NCBI GenBank assembly: GCA_029204225.1
Contig: CM055092.1
Coordinates: forward strand, 77,388,261 to 77,452,260
Length of the DNA stretch: 64,000 nucleotides
Source: Diphasiastrum complanatum
Lineage: Eukaryota > Streptophyta > Lycopodiopsida > Lycopodiales > Lycopodiaceae
Reading direction: 5' to 3'
Below, one piece after another: positions 13,101-22,910 of this stretch. Every line of letters begins with the position of its first letter. Positions within the stretch are counted from its first letter, which is position 1. A program made the position numbers and the translations under genes. The notes beneath the pieces were generated by a model, which searched no databases, was not told the DNA's origin, and worked only from the letters and a program-made list of their open reading frames with translations.

Positions 13101-16100
13101 TTGACATTCTAATGGTATGACTTGTTCTCCCTTTTTTGCACATCTTTGTTCTTGACCAAAACCCTCATGTGGCCACTAGTTCAACGTTATTAATATCATG
13201 GCACACTTTATAGAGTCTCCCATGTAGCCTATTAGATTAACCTTTAGAAAGTATATAGTTGGCATAAATAATGTAATTGTTGAGACTACAATAAACTTGT
13301 TAAGCAACAAGTTCCAAATCAAAAAAATACTAATTTAATTGCAAATATTGATGATTATTTGGCTTTCCAAAAGCCTCAACGATACATTTCATGAAAAACT
13401 ATTCATTTATTTACGATTTTTATCCGACACTCACCACGACTGCAGTGGATAGCTCTTGATGAGCATCATCAAGTTTAACTGCCACCTGGGCAATTCGATG
13501 TGTTAGAACCTTCTGCCTATACTGCCAATCTGCTTTTCGCCATATACTTCGAGGAATCTCTATCAAACCGAAACCAAGAAGAAAGGCACCTGTAACCAGA
13601 CCAAACGTATTTGAACAAGCCATTGCAAGGCCCATGACACCACCCCTGTGAGACAAGATGAATGCACTAGAATTACATGTCGGTAACTACGACGGAGTGA
13701 AAGGCACATAGACTAGTGTAATAAGGGCATCTAAATGTGAGCTAAATAAGTGCACAAGGTAATGATCGTCAAAGAAGAGATGTTACTAGAAAAAACAACA
13801 TGAAAACCATGCAAGTTAGTTGAGGGATGCCTAAAACTTAGCAACAATAGATGACTGCTAGGTTTCAAATTGTGCTAGGTTTCAAATGTTTGTTTACATA
13901 AAAATGAAAAAGATGGAGAACTTCTCATCCCTACATGCACAATGGCGACATTCTAGATTAGAATCATGGGAGCATAAAGAACGTCTCTCATAGTAGAGTA
14001 AAGTAAACTGAATTTACAAAAGGTACAAGAATTTTTGAGTTAGAGCAAGAAATACTCTCATATATCTCCTAACTAGATGTTGTGCTAGCTGAAAAATATC
14101 ACCGATTAGATATGTTTGTACAATGGGTACATGGGGTCTAAAGAAAGATGTGACATTTGCAGTCGTAGAGACTGATGCCAATACTATAGCACATCAAGCT
14201 GATCATCTTTGGGCCATTGGACGTGCATGCCATGAAGTAAATGACAAAATACACGTCTTAAGAGAAGAAGAGCAGAAAAACTTCATTTGAGGAAAAGGAT
14301 GCAAATGCCCTTGGAGACACAGAAACTACTACTTTATTGTCAAAGAGCTTAGATTAAAACTACTATTGTTGGATAAAAACTATTCAAGAAATATCCTAAT
14401 GAGCAAATAAATAAGGAAATGCACTTGTAGCTCAAAATGATTTAATCCACCAAAAGAAAGATTCGAGAATCTTACCATTGTAGCTTATGAAGAAGAATCA
14501 AAATGACAACTCCAAGTAAGCCAATTGCACCTACGCTAGAGTAGTATACAACATTCAACTGAACGCTTGCCTTAAGCCTTTCTGAAACACTAAAATCTCC
14601 AGCATCTTCATATCCTTGTAATATTGGAACAATAATCCTGCAAGAAGAAAACAAAACAATAATGGTTGAACGATGAGTGCAATCTTTGACATGGCATTCC
14701 GGTTTAAACCCAAAAAAAGGAACAAATGAGTAGGATGAGTAGATTGTTTCAATCTACAGAAATATGGAACTCCCTTACAAGAAGCTCTTAATACCAAACT
14801 CAATAATCTAAGAAATGAGAGTCTATGGCTGCTACATACACTTTGCCAAGAGAATGCTAGATGTTTTTAAAAGGGTCCGATCTTAAAATTGTATTATCTT
14901 TAACAGAGGCCCAAAACTAGCAAAAATAGTACCATAAAGTACTTGCGAGTCACAAAAGTAGGTGCAAAACATCCTAATAGAGAAGTATGTAAACGTGTGC
15001 CCATAACAGCATATAGTTTGTGTGATATAGCAAATAAAAGGACTAATACAAGCAGAGATGTTGTCTTCAGGGAAGCAAATATAAAGTCTGTCACTCCACT
15101 ACCTTTAAGTGAATCTAAATTACAATATATTGTCAAAGAGTCTAAATTTCCAACGTCAACATCAAGTCTTGAAGAGCCAATCACCTCCACCAATCCAACA
15201 AATAGACTTCCTAGACAGTACCTAGAAACACTCAAAGACTTTAAATTGATAAAGCTACCTGAAAGGCTTAATCAAGTGAAAGTCAAAGAAGATCTACAAG
15301 ACTTCAGCAAAAGTTAGAGTTGAACAATTCAATTTGGCACTAATAAGCAATCTAATGCAAGTCAAAGAACATATCACATATGAAGAAGCTGAAATTTTAA
15401 AAAATGGAAAAAAAACTATTTGGAATGTACACAATTTTTATAACAAAGAATGAAACTTGAGAAGTTGTAATCCTTCCTCCCAGCAAATATTTGGTTGATT
15501 GTAAATGGGTCTATCACATAAAGAGCAGAGCAAACAGGTCCATAGACAAATATAAAGCTAGGATAGTTGCCAAAGGATGTTCACAGGAACCATGCATAGA
15601 TTATGATGCTTTTGCCCTAGCAACAGTGCAATCAGCCCTAAAGGCACAACAATAAATCAACACAGTTTGCCAGGCCACTAAATCTCTAATGCATCTGACA
15701 TCAAAACGCATCCAAGAGTTAAAAGAAAGAGATGAATAATTGGTAGAATGAGAGGAATTAAAGAAAAAAGTAGATGTGGCTGATTGACTAATCAATCACA
15801 TAAAAGAACTTCAAAGGATTAGTGAAAAACTGCAACAAAGAAGTGGAAACTGTTAAAACAGTGGCACAATCTCCATGCCATCTCAATCAACTAAATACAA
15901 ACTTGAATCAAGAAAAAGAAGTAGATTTTGTTAAAAAACATTAGAGATTTGCAGCAAATGCTAAAACTAACCACTATTTGTAGTTTAATTGCATTAGAGT
16001 TATTCATCATGGATGGAAGCTACCACAAGTGGACGTAAAATTAACATTCCTAAATGGTGACCTAGAAGAGGACTAATGTTTCACAAACTGCAATTCGCTG

Positions 16101-19100
16101 GCGAACGAATCTCGATTTGTCAATAAATCATTCAGGTCAAATTCAAATAAAAAATAATTGGACCCTAAAAAAAAAGGTTCTTTGATTTGCTTTTCATGAA
16201 CAATTCTTTGAATTTGCTTTTCAATGTTCTATATTGTATTCAAATGTTTTCATGGTGTACTTTGTGATGGATGTTAATGATGGATCATGGATAACTGGAA
16301 GTTGGAGCATCGAATCTAGACGATGGAACACTGTTGAGTCTAGACAATAAAATTGATTATTGTAGTTTGTGAAGTTTGACATGTCCATTGTCATGTGCAC
16401 TAATTTGGTTTCAACTTTCTAAAAGAAACAGTGAACTGTAGGTATTCTTTAGCAATCTAAAATCTATAAGAAACATTAAAGACATTAGATAATTTTTAGC
16501 ACTATATCAAAAAAAAATTGCAACAAAATTCCCGCCCAATTCTTTTGGAATGGACCCGGTTTTAAACCACAACTCATGCCAATTCATACGGTTCTGAAAA
16601 GGGCAATTCTGAAATGCACTAAAGAGGAGGTCCATGTGCAACAACCACAAGGTTTTATAGCTAAACACCAAGAAATATGTAAACTCAAAAAGGCCTTGTA
16701 TGGGTTAATGTTTTGCATGTGGAAGACTTGATCATTGTGATATCTTGTGGATATAATCTAATGCAAGCCTTCTATTACTTTTGACACGATGGATTTGGGT
16801 CTCTTACAATATTTCTTAGGCATTGAAATTTGGCAAAACAAGAGCATAATATTAGAATATCTCAAACCAAATATGCCAAAAACTACTAAAGTGGCTCAAG
16901 ATGGAAGAATGCAAAGTCATCACAACTCCCACATAAGCATGAACAAAGCTAGCAAATAACGATGAGTTTATGGCAAGCAATCCTACTTTGTATTGTCAAA
17001 TAGTTGGAAGTCTCATTTATCTTACTAGCACAAGACCTAATATTAGTTATGCGACTTGATATCAGCAATGTCTAGACAGTTGATGCACATAGATCCAGCT
17101 ATGCATGTGTCTCTACACACTCATTTGATGACAATGCCAAAGGGTGATGTGTGCAATCTTGGATATGTCTATGAATGGGTGGAGAGTGATTGTTACATGA
17201 TTCTTGTTCTTCATTATTGTTAAACGTGAATCTAGTCAAAAGTGCAATACAAGGCAAGTGAGCCATGATAAAGTTAAGAAAACAAGAGCAAAGCTAGTCC
17301 AACAAAGTGCTTATTTCCTTATTCTTAGAAAACCTTGTAAATAAACTATTACTTTCGTAGCTCAAGTGGTCCTCTTCCAGACATTCATTTCATGCATTGA
17401 AAAAATCACTTATGGTACTCATCACATACAAAATATGACAATCATTAACAAAGAGCATGTTGAAAGATTGTCGTGAAGGACTTCTTTGAGAGCAAAATCA
17501 TTTATACAAATGAAAAGCTTACCAAGTAAGAAGAAAAGTACTCCAGTACGACCAACTCCAGAACAACTTGATGCCGACCTTCTTTCCATTTGAAAGAGTC
17601 TGATCAACACGTAATTGAAATAAATACACATCGCTAGTATGCCAAAGCCTATTTGATTGAAAGCACGCTTTTTGCTTTTCATGTCAATTGATAATAATCA
17701 CAAAAGGACACTTTATTAAGTTAACTCCAATGATCAATGCTATGGACGGTATCATCAACTTTACAATCAAATGCTTTATAAAAAGAATGTTGGTAACTTA
17801 TGCTTATTGCAAGACGATAAGAAATAGGCTATCATATCAACAACTTCTAATCAAACTCATCACTTTACGATTCTCAACTATTGGAGACAATAGTAGCAAG
17901 TGAGTTATGGTCTCAAAGGAAGGACGAGGTGAAGAATCCAACAATCTAAGAAAAGGAAGTAAATTTTAAAAACCTAGAGAAATAGTAGAGCCATTGTTTC
18001 CAACCGATTCAAATCGGTCAATTTGAATTGGCTGATTCGTTTGTTGGCTAGAAATTGTGAATGGAGGGGCTTATTTGAAAATCTCTTTAAGTAGGTAGGC
18101 GATGTACAATAATAGGATGTCTATGCACATTGCATATCAATGCCATATGCTTAGTTCGAGCAAGTGAAGCTTGGGTACTTGTGGTACAGGACGCCAACAA
18201 CTTAGAACCAAGATGCCTCGAGGTGATTAGTCACTAGTTTCAAAGTTGAGGAGAAGATTGGATTATGTTAAGTCAATAATCCAAAACTCGCTCTATTGTG
18301 AAAGAATGCTAGAGGACTACCTCAACAAAGCTAGTCACCGTTCACCCTGCCTCTCAATCTTGTCAAGGATGCCATTGTTCAAATATGGATTTCATTGACA
18401 AATGTTTGTGCACATTGTATTGATTTTGGCGCATGGAGAGCTTCTTCAAGTGATACTAGGAGTCTTTTAGGATGATGTCGTGTATGAAATGACACGAGAA
18501 ATTCCAAGAGTACCACGAAGTGAAATCATGGATGGCTAGAACTTATAGAGATAGGTTAGCTCTGATCATGCTTTGGACTATGCAATTTTCATTGCAGGTC
18601 TATTGGAATCCATTCCTAGGAAGCTACTCTCTTGTTGGACCAAGTACGAGACAATAACTTTCCAAACAAAAAACAATGCCAAATATACTTCAGCCAGCCT
18701 AACGTCCAAGAGAATAACTTGAATGAAAAATCAGAAAATTATGTAGAGATTACCTTGTAATCAAGTCTATACATCGTCCAACTAGAAAATAAGAATAATA
18801 TGTCAATTCACACTTGTAAGACACAAATCTCCAGCTAACAGAGTGTTTTATAATGTTGTCTTATCTTATCTGTACCATGAAAAAACCTAGGTAAAAATTT
18901 TAAATCTAAGGGTGAAACCTTGTAGATAATTGACAATTGAATCAACCTAAGCAATCAAATACGCTATAAGCTCGTAGAAAGGGTAAGGTACCCAAAACAA
19001 ACTTACTTCTTTTCAATCAGAATTCAACTGAAAGCAGTTGAGTCACAAAATACGTTACTAGGTCAAGGATATAAATCTGCCTGCTCCCTTATGCTTGATT

Positions 19101-19770
19101 GAGATTTCACAAGCTACTATAGTTCTTCAAAGTATGAAAATTTCAAGCATTAAAATTTTCAAACAGAAATGATTTGCAGATTATCATACATGAGAAACTG
19201 CTTAATACAGCTCTCATTGCATATTAACTCCTTTGGCCAAAAAACGCCATAAACATGCTAGGTTCAAATTAGATTGCCATTGCAGCTGCTCTATTTCTAG
19301 AATATTGAGGCTTCTGATTGCGTAAGTTTATCCTTTTTATCCAGAGATCTAGAAGGTTTTAACAACTTTACTCAAATTGCAGACAATTTATGTCTAGCAT
19401 TTAGATATCTAGTCATGTGATAGTGGGACATGATTCGCAGCTGCTTTTCACGAGTTTTCTTCAAGTGTATTTTACAGGTACAATTGGCTGTGCTATCGGT
19501 ATGGCTGTTCTTTAATTGTGTCTCGTCTTCTATTCTTTACGCAACATTATTATCTATTAATATATTGTCACAAGCGGCATGAAAATAGGGATCGAGCAAT
19601 ACCGTCCAGATATCAGCAGGCACCAGCACAATTATGGACAAAGAACAGAACCATGCATAACCAACGATGACGAGCACGTGCAGCGGCACACTAGGGGCAG
19701 CAAAGTATTTGAGCGTAGCGGCGACCATTGCCAGCGTAAGGGATAGCGAGATCGTGTAAAAGAGCCACAT
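7029..19770 (-). CDS. LMBR1-domain membrane protein, LMBRD2-like (first six exons)
   Basis: Multi-pass membrane protein gene of the plant LMBR1 / LMBR1-domain-containing-protein-2 type; molecular role in plants is poorly defined. Six exons (19603-19770, 17523-17599, 14476-14637, 13435-13645, 7316-7402, 7029-7168) join at GT-AG junctions with matching phases into 281 codons plus two bases, without a stop or frameshift. Family-like blocks occur in order: an N-terminal MWLFY, VPADIW, FWSWSYWSTFLLTW, QGYEDAGDFSVSERLK, MACSNTFGLVTGAFLLGFGL, KADWQYRQKVL, NQMSRRDPLR, GENDMDYESDEKSM. About five hydrophobic segments are evident. Start chosen at MWLFY because relatives begin this way; an in-frame ATG exists 21 codons upstream (19833). 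The C-terminal half (relatives are, as I recall, around 700 residues) was not found in 1-7028, so the gene either continues beyond the window or is truncated. Confidence 0.88.
7316..7402 (-). CDS. LMBR1-type gene exon 5
   Basis: 29 codons, ISQAISNQMSRRDPLRHCMD then VIDNMVLEL, between a GGGTAG acceptor and a GTAAGC donor. It has no long ORF of its own; recognised by homology of the NQMSxRDPLR block to the family. Joined in phase 0 to both neighbours. Confidence 0.88.
8667..9310 (-). pseudogene. LINE-type reverse transcriptase C-terminus remnant
   Basis: On the minus strand, fragments in shifting frames read DYKYLGIEVS, then LLYGCEILG followed by a stop, then a lysine-rich stretch, and finally EMIDFLRKKFYRGLWKEP. 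The order YLG...LLYGCE.WG matches the C-terminal part of plant LINE reverse transcriptases, where a yLGv block precedes vLLYGCEvWG. No catalytic block, endonuclease or poly-A tail was seen. Family known from the motif; assignment is moderate because of heavy decay. Confidence 0.55.
9390..9560 (-). repeat. Short dispersed repeat, inverted partner of 16320-16605
   Basis: Reads as a diverged reverse complement of part of the insertion at 16075-16605: shared blocks are GAATTGGCATGA, AAAGAAT, GCAGATTTTTTT/GCAATTTTTTTT and TGTCTAGACTC. Noncoding; probably a MITE or other short nonautonomous element. Confidence 0.55.
10004..11864 (+). mobile_element. Decayed plus-strand LTR retroelement without coding sequence
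   Basis: A purine tract (AAGGGGGAG, 11550-11558) directly precedes TGTTAGAGTTAATG at 11559, the classic 3' junction of a copia-type element. At 10004 a similar TGTTAGAAATTAATG occurs, and a PBS-like TGGTATCAAGTGA lies at 10212. The intervening 1.3 kb has no recognisable gag or pol. The 5' and 3' LTR similarity is convincing only over the first bases, so the 5' boundary is uncertain. Confidence 0.45.
11559..11864 (+). repeat. Probable 3' LTR after a polypurine tract
   Basis: Starts TGTTAGAG right after AAGGGGGAG. A TATATAGAG box lies near 11750. The end at GTTTTGGCA is a guess from the CA terminus; no target-site duplication confirms it. Confidence 0.5.
13435..13645 (-). CDS. LMBR1-type gene exon 4
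   Basis: A CTCACAG acceptor, then GGVMGLAMACSNTFGL, the most family-diagnostic block, through KLDDAHQEL to AVV. Donor GTGAGT at 13434. Phase 0 at the end. Confidence 0.92.
13646..14475 (-). other. Host intron 3 (830 bases)
   Basis: Bounded by GTAAGATTC and CTCACAG. A plus-strand stretch around 14150-14290 stays open for about 45 codons (phrase ETDANTIAHQADHLWAIGRA), suggesting a scrap of another gene or TE; unrecognised. Confidence 0.6.
14476..14637 (-). CDS. LMBR1-type gene exon 3
   Basis: A TTGCAG acceptor is followed by G completing the split Trp codon, then IIVPILQGYEDAGDF... and a membrane segment rich in V, I and L. Ends with two bases of another Trp codon before GTAAGATTC. Confidence 0.9.
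15650..15955 (+). other. Insert of coiled-coil-like coding sequence within copia RT
   Basis: Between the RT blocks ...DYDAFALA and LTTICSLIALE lies about 300 bases whose plus frame reads as a broken, charged heptad-like helix (RIQELKERDE, EELKKKVDVAD, LINHIKELQRISEKLQQ). This is not part of copia RT. Origin unknown; perhaps a piece of another element's gag or of a host gene. Confidence 0.45.
16075..16605. repeat. About 530-base noncoding insertion in copia RT (MITE-like)
   Basis: Interrupts RT between LNGDLEED and EEVHVQQ. Its ends have similar short inverted words (TGCAATTC near the left end, GCAATTCTGAAATGC near the right). The right half is shared in inverted orientation with 9390-9560. 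No coding capacity; consistent with a miniature DNA transposon, though no clean target duplication was found. Confidence 0.5.
17523..17599 (-). CDS. LMBR1-type gene exon 2
   Basis: Short 77-base exon encoding TLSNGKKVGIKLFWSWSYWS and TFLLT plus two bases of a Trp codon. It is preceded by an AG acceptor and followed by a GTAAGC donor. No in-frame ATG, so it is missed by ORF listing; the phase matches both neighbours exactly. Confidence 0.88.
17600..19602 (-). other. Host intron 1 (2,003 bases), nothing recognised
   Basis: Bounded by GTATTG and GATCAG. Short ORFs only. A GATTCAAATCGGTCAATTTG palindrome-like segment near 18010 may be repeat debris. Confidence 0.6.
19603..19770 (-). CDS. LMBR1-type gene exon 1
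   Basis: Encodes 56 residues from MWLFYTISLS to PADIWT, two membrane segments. Ends in phase 0 before a GT donor (GTATTGC) at 19602. Reading past the donor gives a non-homologous tail, which supports splicing here. Confidence 0.88.
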
Positions 19771-20004
19771 CTTGGTGCTCCTTGCAATTGCGCCGATTCC
19801 CCCAAACAAACCATGAACGAAGAGATCCACCAAACAAGAGTCTCCTAAGATCTAAAGATATATTAAAGATCCATCTGATTCCTACCCTCCTGTATCCATC
19901 AACCTCAATATACTTGCTTGCTTATTCGCGAATAGCAGAATGCTCTCGCGGCCGCTTAGCAAGAAGAAGAAAACCAGAAAACCATGCTCGATCCAAATTG
20001 CGAG

Positions 20005-20035
20005 GGAGCTCTCTCTCGGTCTCTCTCTCTCAGTT
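20005..20035 (-). promoter_or_regulatory. CT/GA-rich tract upstream of the host gene
   Basis: A run of CTCTCTCGGTCTCTCTCTCT on the plus strand (GA-rich on the sense strand) about 240 bases upstream of the chosen start. Such tracts are common in plant 5' UTRs and core promoters. No TATA box could be assigned. Confidence 0.35.
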
Positions 20036-20219
20036 TTGAGTTATTGTATGCCGGTATGCATGTTACATAATGTTCTAATATTATACCAAAAAGAATCAAG
20101 AACATTTTATTTTTGCCTATTGCACCCAAAAAAACCAATTGGCCCCACCTCCACTTAGAGCACCTAGAGTGTTGGAAAGCTACATTAGTGGGAATTTAGT
20201 TCTTAATCATGCACTTACT

Positions 20220-20473
20220 CTGAGTCTCATGTAGAGTTGACTTGGCTTGTGGCTTTTTCAATGAGGTTCCACCATGTGACCTAGTGACACTTGAAGCATG
20301 GAGATGTATACTCACTTCCTTACCAACTAGGGTTGATGTGATCACACTGAGTCTCATGTAGAGTGGACATTAGAGTGGACATCGTGTGTGGACTTTTCAA
20401 TGAGCGTCCACCATATGACATAGTGACATGGAGATGTATACTCCCTTTCTTACCACCTAGGGTTGATCTAAGC
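20220..20473. repeat. Two-copy tandem duplication, period 127 bases
   Basis: The block starting CTGAGTCTCATGTAGAGT at 20220 recurs at 20347. Both copies share CTTTTTCAATGAG/CTTTTCAATGAG, CCACCAT, CATGGAGATGTATACTC and CTAGGGTTGAT in order. It lies just upstream of the host gene's 5' end. Confidence 0.8.
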
Positions 20474-20896
20474 ATTAATATGCTTTGATAATGTTTACAA
20501 TAGCTCTCAAGGATGTAGAGTCAACTTTGGATAAATGTACAAGAAGGGGAGTAGCAGAAAACTAACTAATAGAGAGGGTTGACACATATAGAGGGATAAC
20601 AATATGCAGTCGCTAAATTGATGATTCTTGCCTTGCACAATTGTTGAAAAAATGATGATTTTGTGTTAGACCTGAGAGGTGGTGATGGGGTTTAGGCTAG
20701 CAAAATGCCCTAGAAGAAAACAAATCATGTGTGTATTGAAAGCACTATTCACGGGTTTAAAAGCATTTTTTATAAATCCTAAATCCTAAAATGTCGCAGC
20801 CCCCATATTTGTGTAAAATAAGATGTATCCAAGTCAAGTTATTTTAGGTGGGAGTAAATAATGTTAAGATATAGCAATTAACACTTTTGATGTGTG

Positions 20897-21194
20897 TGTG
20901 AAAGATTCAACTAGTTTAGTCATATTTATTATATTTCTTAAAGTGTGGGAAAGTTAGAAGTCTAGTTTGAGTAGATTCAAATTTAAATGTTGGGTACATT
21001 GAATCTAGACTCAAAAATAGTAGGGTTTACATTTTGGAGGGAAAACCAAGTGGCCAAATAGGGTTTGGACCTGTTATAAAAGGATGTAACTCATGGAGAG
21101 ACATATCTTCTCTCTTCTCTATCTCATTTCATGCTTATACATGGTTCTCTTGGGTTCTACTATCCATTGGTGCACTATACTTGTGATTGCTTCA
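20897..21194 (+). repeat. 5' LTR
   Basis: Begins TGTGAAAGATTCAAC and ends ...GATTGCTTCA. TATAAAAGG lies at 21075-21083, followed by a CT-rich leader. Lacks roughly 60 bases present in the 3' copy between the TTTCTTA-like and AAGTGTGGGAAAG blocks. Confidence 0.8.
21075..21083 (+). promoter_or_regulatory. LTR TATA box
   Basis: TATAAAAGG conserved at the same place in both LTRs and, as TATAAATAG, in the third related LTR at 30984. Likely the RNA start region of this family. Confidence 0.6.
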
Positions 21195-21259
21195 AGCATG
21201 ATTGATGGTGATTTGGATGTATCTAGCATTCTTGATGTTGATGTAAAGGATCCTACTTT

Positions 21260-21530
21260 AGATGGTGATGATGATGGACCTTCATCAAGTCAAAAGCCAA
21301 GAAGAACATCAAGGGAAAGACAAGTACCATCAAGGCTCACATATGATGAAAAGGGTAAGCAAGTAGTTTCTGGAAATTATGTTGCTTTCCTAACCTCTTT
21401 TAATAAACCTAAAAGTGTAGATGAAGGAAGGAAAGAAGAGGAGTGGACCCAAGCAATGGATCTTGAGTATCAAGCTCTTATAAAAAATGGAACATGGAGA
21501 TTGGTGGAGTTACCTAAGGTCAAGAAAGCT
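21260..21530 (+). pseudogene. Copia integrase-RT boundary scrap
   Basis: Within a 199-codon open frame that starts inside the 5' LTR, the central part reads SSQKPRRTSRERQVPSRLTY, then EEEWTQAMDLEYQALIKNGT and WRLVELPK, the standard copia segment just before the RT fingers. After VKKAFGC the homology stops, although the frame stays open to 21692 through unrelated sequence. Confidence 0.8.
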
Positions 21531-21837
21531 TTTGGATGTTTTCATGACTTTACAGCAAGTAATGGATCTGGAAAACAAATTTTGTTCAATGACTTTGATG
21601 GTCAAGTTAATGATCAAGAGGTTGATCTCAAAGGGCTTCAACTAGTCAAAAGGGAAGCTGGCAATTCGGAGCTAGTCAAGAGCATCAAATGAGAGTCAAT
21701 TGGCAAAAATGTTATGGATCTATTTTTTCAAGTTATTTAAGACTCGAGTAAGGTCAAGGGAACAGCAAGAAAGTGTTTTTCAAGTTTACTTTACTTGTTC
21801 TGTCTCATGTTTGAGCATTTTCATGTGGATGTGTGCA

Positions 21838-22199
21838 AATTGTCAAGATATGGTCAAACTAGCTACATTGGTGATCATCATTTTGATGTTGGATTTGTAT
21901 TAGAATTCTTGGCTGGTTTTGTTGATGGAAATGAAGCTATTGGAGGTTCACTCATCCATGACTAAGTTCTCAAGTGTTCAGCTACTTAGTGCCAATGTTT
22001 AAAGATTGTCAATTTTTGGTGAATTCATGGCCATTTTCTTGTGTCAAGTAGATCTTGAAGATGGACTAGTAAAACTTGCTTGGTTTACGGAGTCATGTGG
22101 TGTTGTTTTAGTATCATTGATGTACTCATTTACTCATGGATTTCCAAGGGTTGATGGTTTCTTGTGGCAAGATGGAGATGGAGGCTAATTCATGGAGTG
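21838..22199 (+). repeat. Shared module, copy 1 (unknown origin)
   Basis: About 360 bases that recur at 31101-31472. The first 120 bases keep a common reading frame in both copies (KLSxYGQTSYI, then VL.FL..F.DGNEA), which is not a recognised retrotransposon domain. Here it lies between RT and RNase H scraps. Confidence 0.7.
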
Positions 22200-22299
22200 T
22201 GATGGTGGATACATGGCAACAAAGGACAAAGAGGGAGGAAATATGCAAGCAAATGTTGATCACTCACATTTATTATTTGTTTGCTGTATTTTTTCAAAG

Positions 22300-22554
22300 A
22301 GTTCCAAGTTGATAGCATGGAGGAATCATCTCATTTACATTCTATGTGATTCTTCATGTCATATTGAAGTGCAATATCATTTTGTGAGGGAGCAAGTCAT
22401 TGCAAAGGAGGTGGATCTTCAACATGTGTCCTCGAGGGAATGTGTAGCTGATATCTTCACCAAAGCATTGGGAAAGGACTTGTTCATGAAGCATAGGACA
22501 TCACTTGGAGTGTTATCAAAGTCCATGCTAAAACTAATTGAAGAGGGAGTGTGA
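22300..22554 (+). pseudogene. Copia RNase H C-terminus
   Basis: Ends a 120-codon frame with CDSSCHIEVQYHFVREQVIA and KEVDLQHVSSRECVADIFTK followed by AL, the usual copia RNase H tail, and a stop 10 bases before the 3' LTR. Upstream RNase H residues are missing. Confidence 0.85.
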
Positions 22555-22910
22555 AAGATTCACTGGTTTATATTTGCTACATTTCTATATTTCTCAAATT
22601 GAGGCCAACTTTGACTTTTCGAAGTTTATTAGTCTAAATTTCATTTGAATAAACACTTTTTGAAAGTGTGGGAAAGCTAGAAGTCGAGTTTGAGTAGATT
22701 CAAATTTAAATGTTGGGTACATTGAATCTAGACCCAGAAATAGTAGGATTTACATTTTGGAGGGAAAACCAAGTAGCCAAATGGACCTGTTATAAAAGGA
22801 TGTAACTCGTGGAGGACATATCTTCTCTCTTCTCTATCTCATTTCATGCTTATACATGGTTCTCTTGGATTCTACTATCCATTGGTGCACTATACCTGTG
22901 ATTGCTTGCA
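22550..22910 (+). repeat. 3' LTR
   Basis: Starts TGTGAAAGATTCACTGG right after GAAGAGGGAG; shares AAGTGTGGGAAAG, GATTCAAATTTAAATG, TTGAATCTAGAC and the TATAAAAGG box (22791-22799) with the 5' copy. Ends GATTGCTTGCA. Confidence 0.8.

Larger units (their letters stand above)
7403..13434 (-). other. Host intron 4, TE-filled (6,032 bases)
   Basis: Bounded by a GTGAGT donor and a GGGTAG acceptor of the LMBR1-type gene. Holds a LINE remnant (8667-9310), a repeat shared with intron 2 (9390-9560) and an LTR-element remnant (10004-11864). The parts 7403-8666, 9561-10003 and 11865-13434 show no recognisable feature apart from short ORFs. One plus-strand ORF at 9702-9932 has a phrase (FGFIRCDPDFHLFI) faintly like copia RT. 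Confidence 0.75.
14940..17110 (+). pseudogene. Ty1/copia integrase-tail and RT remnant in host intron 2
   Basis: Plus-strand pieces in order: integrase C-terminal phrase TNTSRDVVFREANI, the linker (open to 15317), RT start DCKWVYHIKSRANRSIDKYK and ARIVAKG, WKLPQVDVKLTFLNGDLEED at about 16010, EEVHVQQPQGF...LKKALYGL at about 16630, LGLLQYFLGIEIW, and LYCQIVGSLIYLTSTRPNIS. Stops and frameshifts are frequent; no LTR or RNase H end is seen. Two foreign inserts interrupt RT: 15650-15955 and 16075-16605. It lies antisense inside intron 2 of the LMBR1-type gene. Confidence 0.85.
20897..22910 (+). mobile_element. Small internally deleted copia-type LTR element with both LTRs
   Basis: Two related LTRs flank only about 1.35 kb, which contains an RT N-terminal scrap (21260-21530), non-RT sequence, a module shared with 31101-31472, and an RNase H C-terminus (22300-22554). 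A purine tract (GAAGAGGGAG) precedes the 3' LTR. No primer-binding site is obvious after the 5' LTR. It is a deletion derivative that could only move with proteins supplied by another copy. Confidence 0.75.

Noticed and set aside
17422-17682. 86-codon minus-strand ORF as a separate gene
   Set aside because: It is the wrong frame across host exon 2; the correct frame reads the family block FWSWSYWSTFLLTW between splice sites.
19632-19814. Second minus-strand ORF overlapping the host 5' exon
   Set aside because: Shadow frame of exon 1; the homologous reading is the frame starting MWLFY at 19770.
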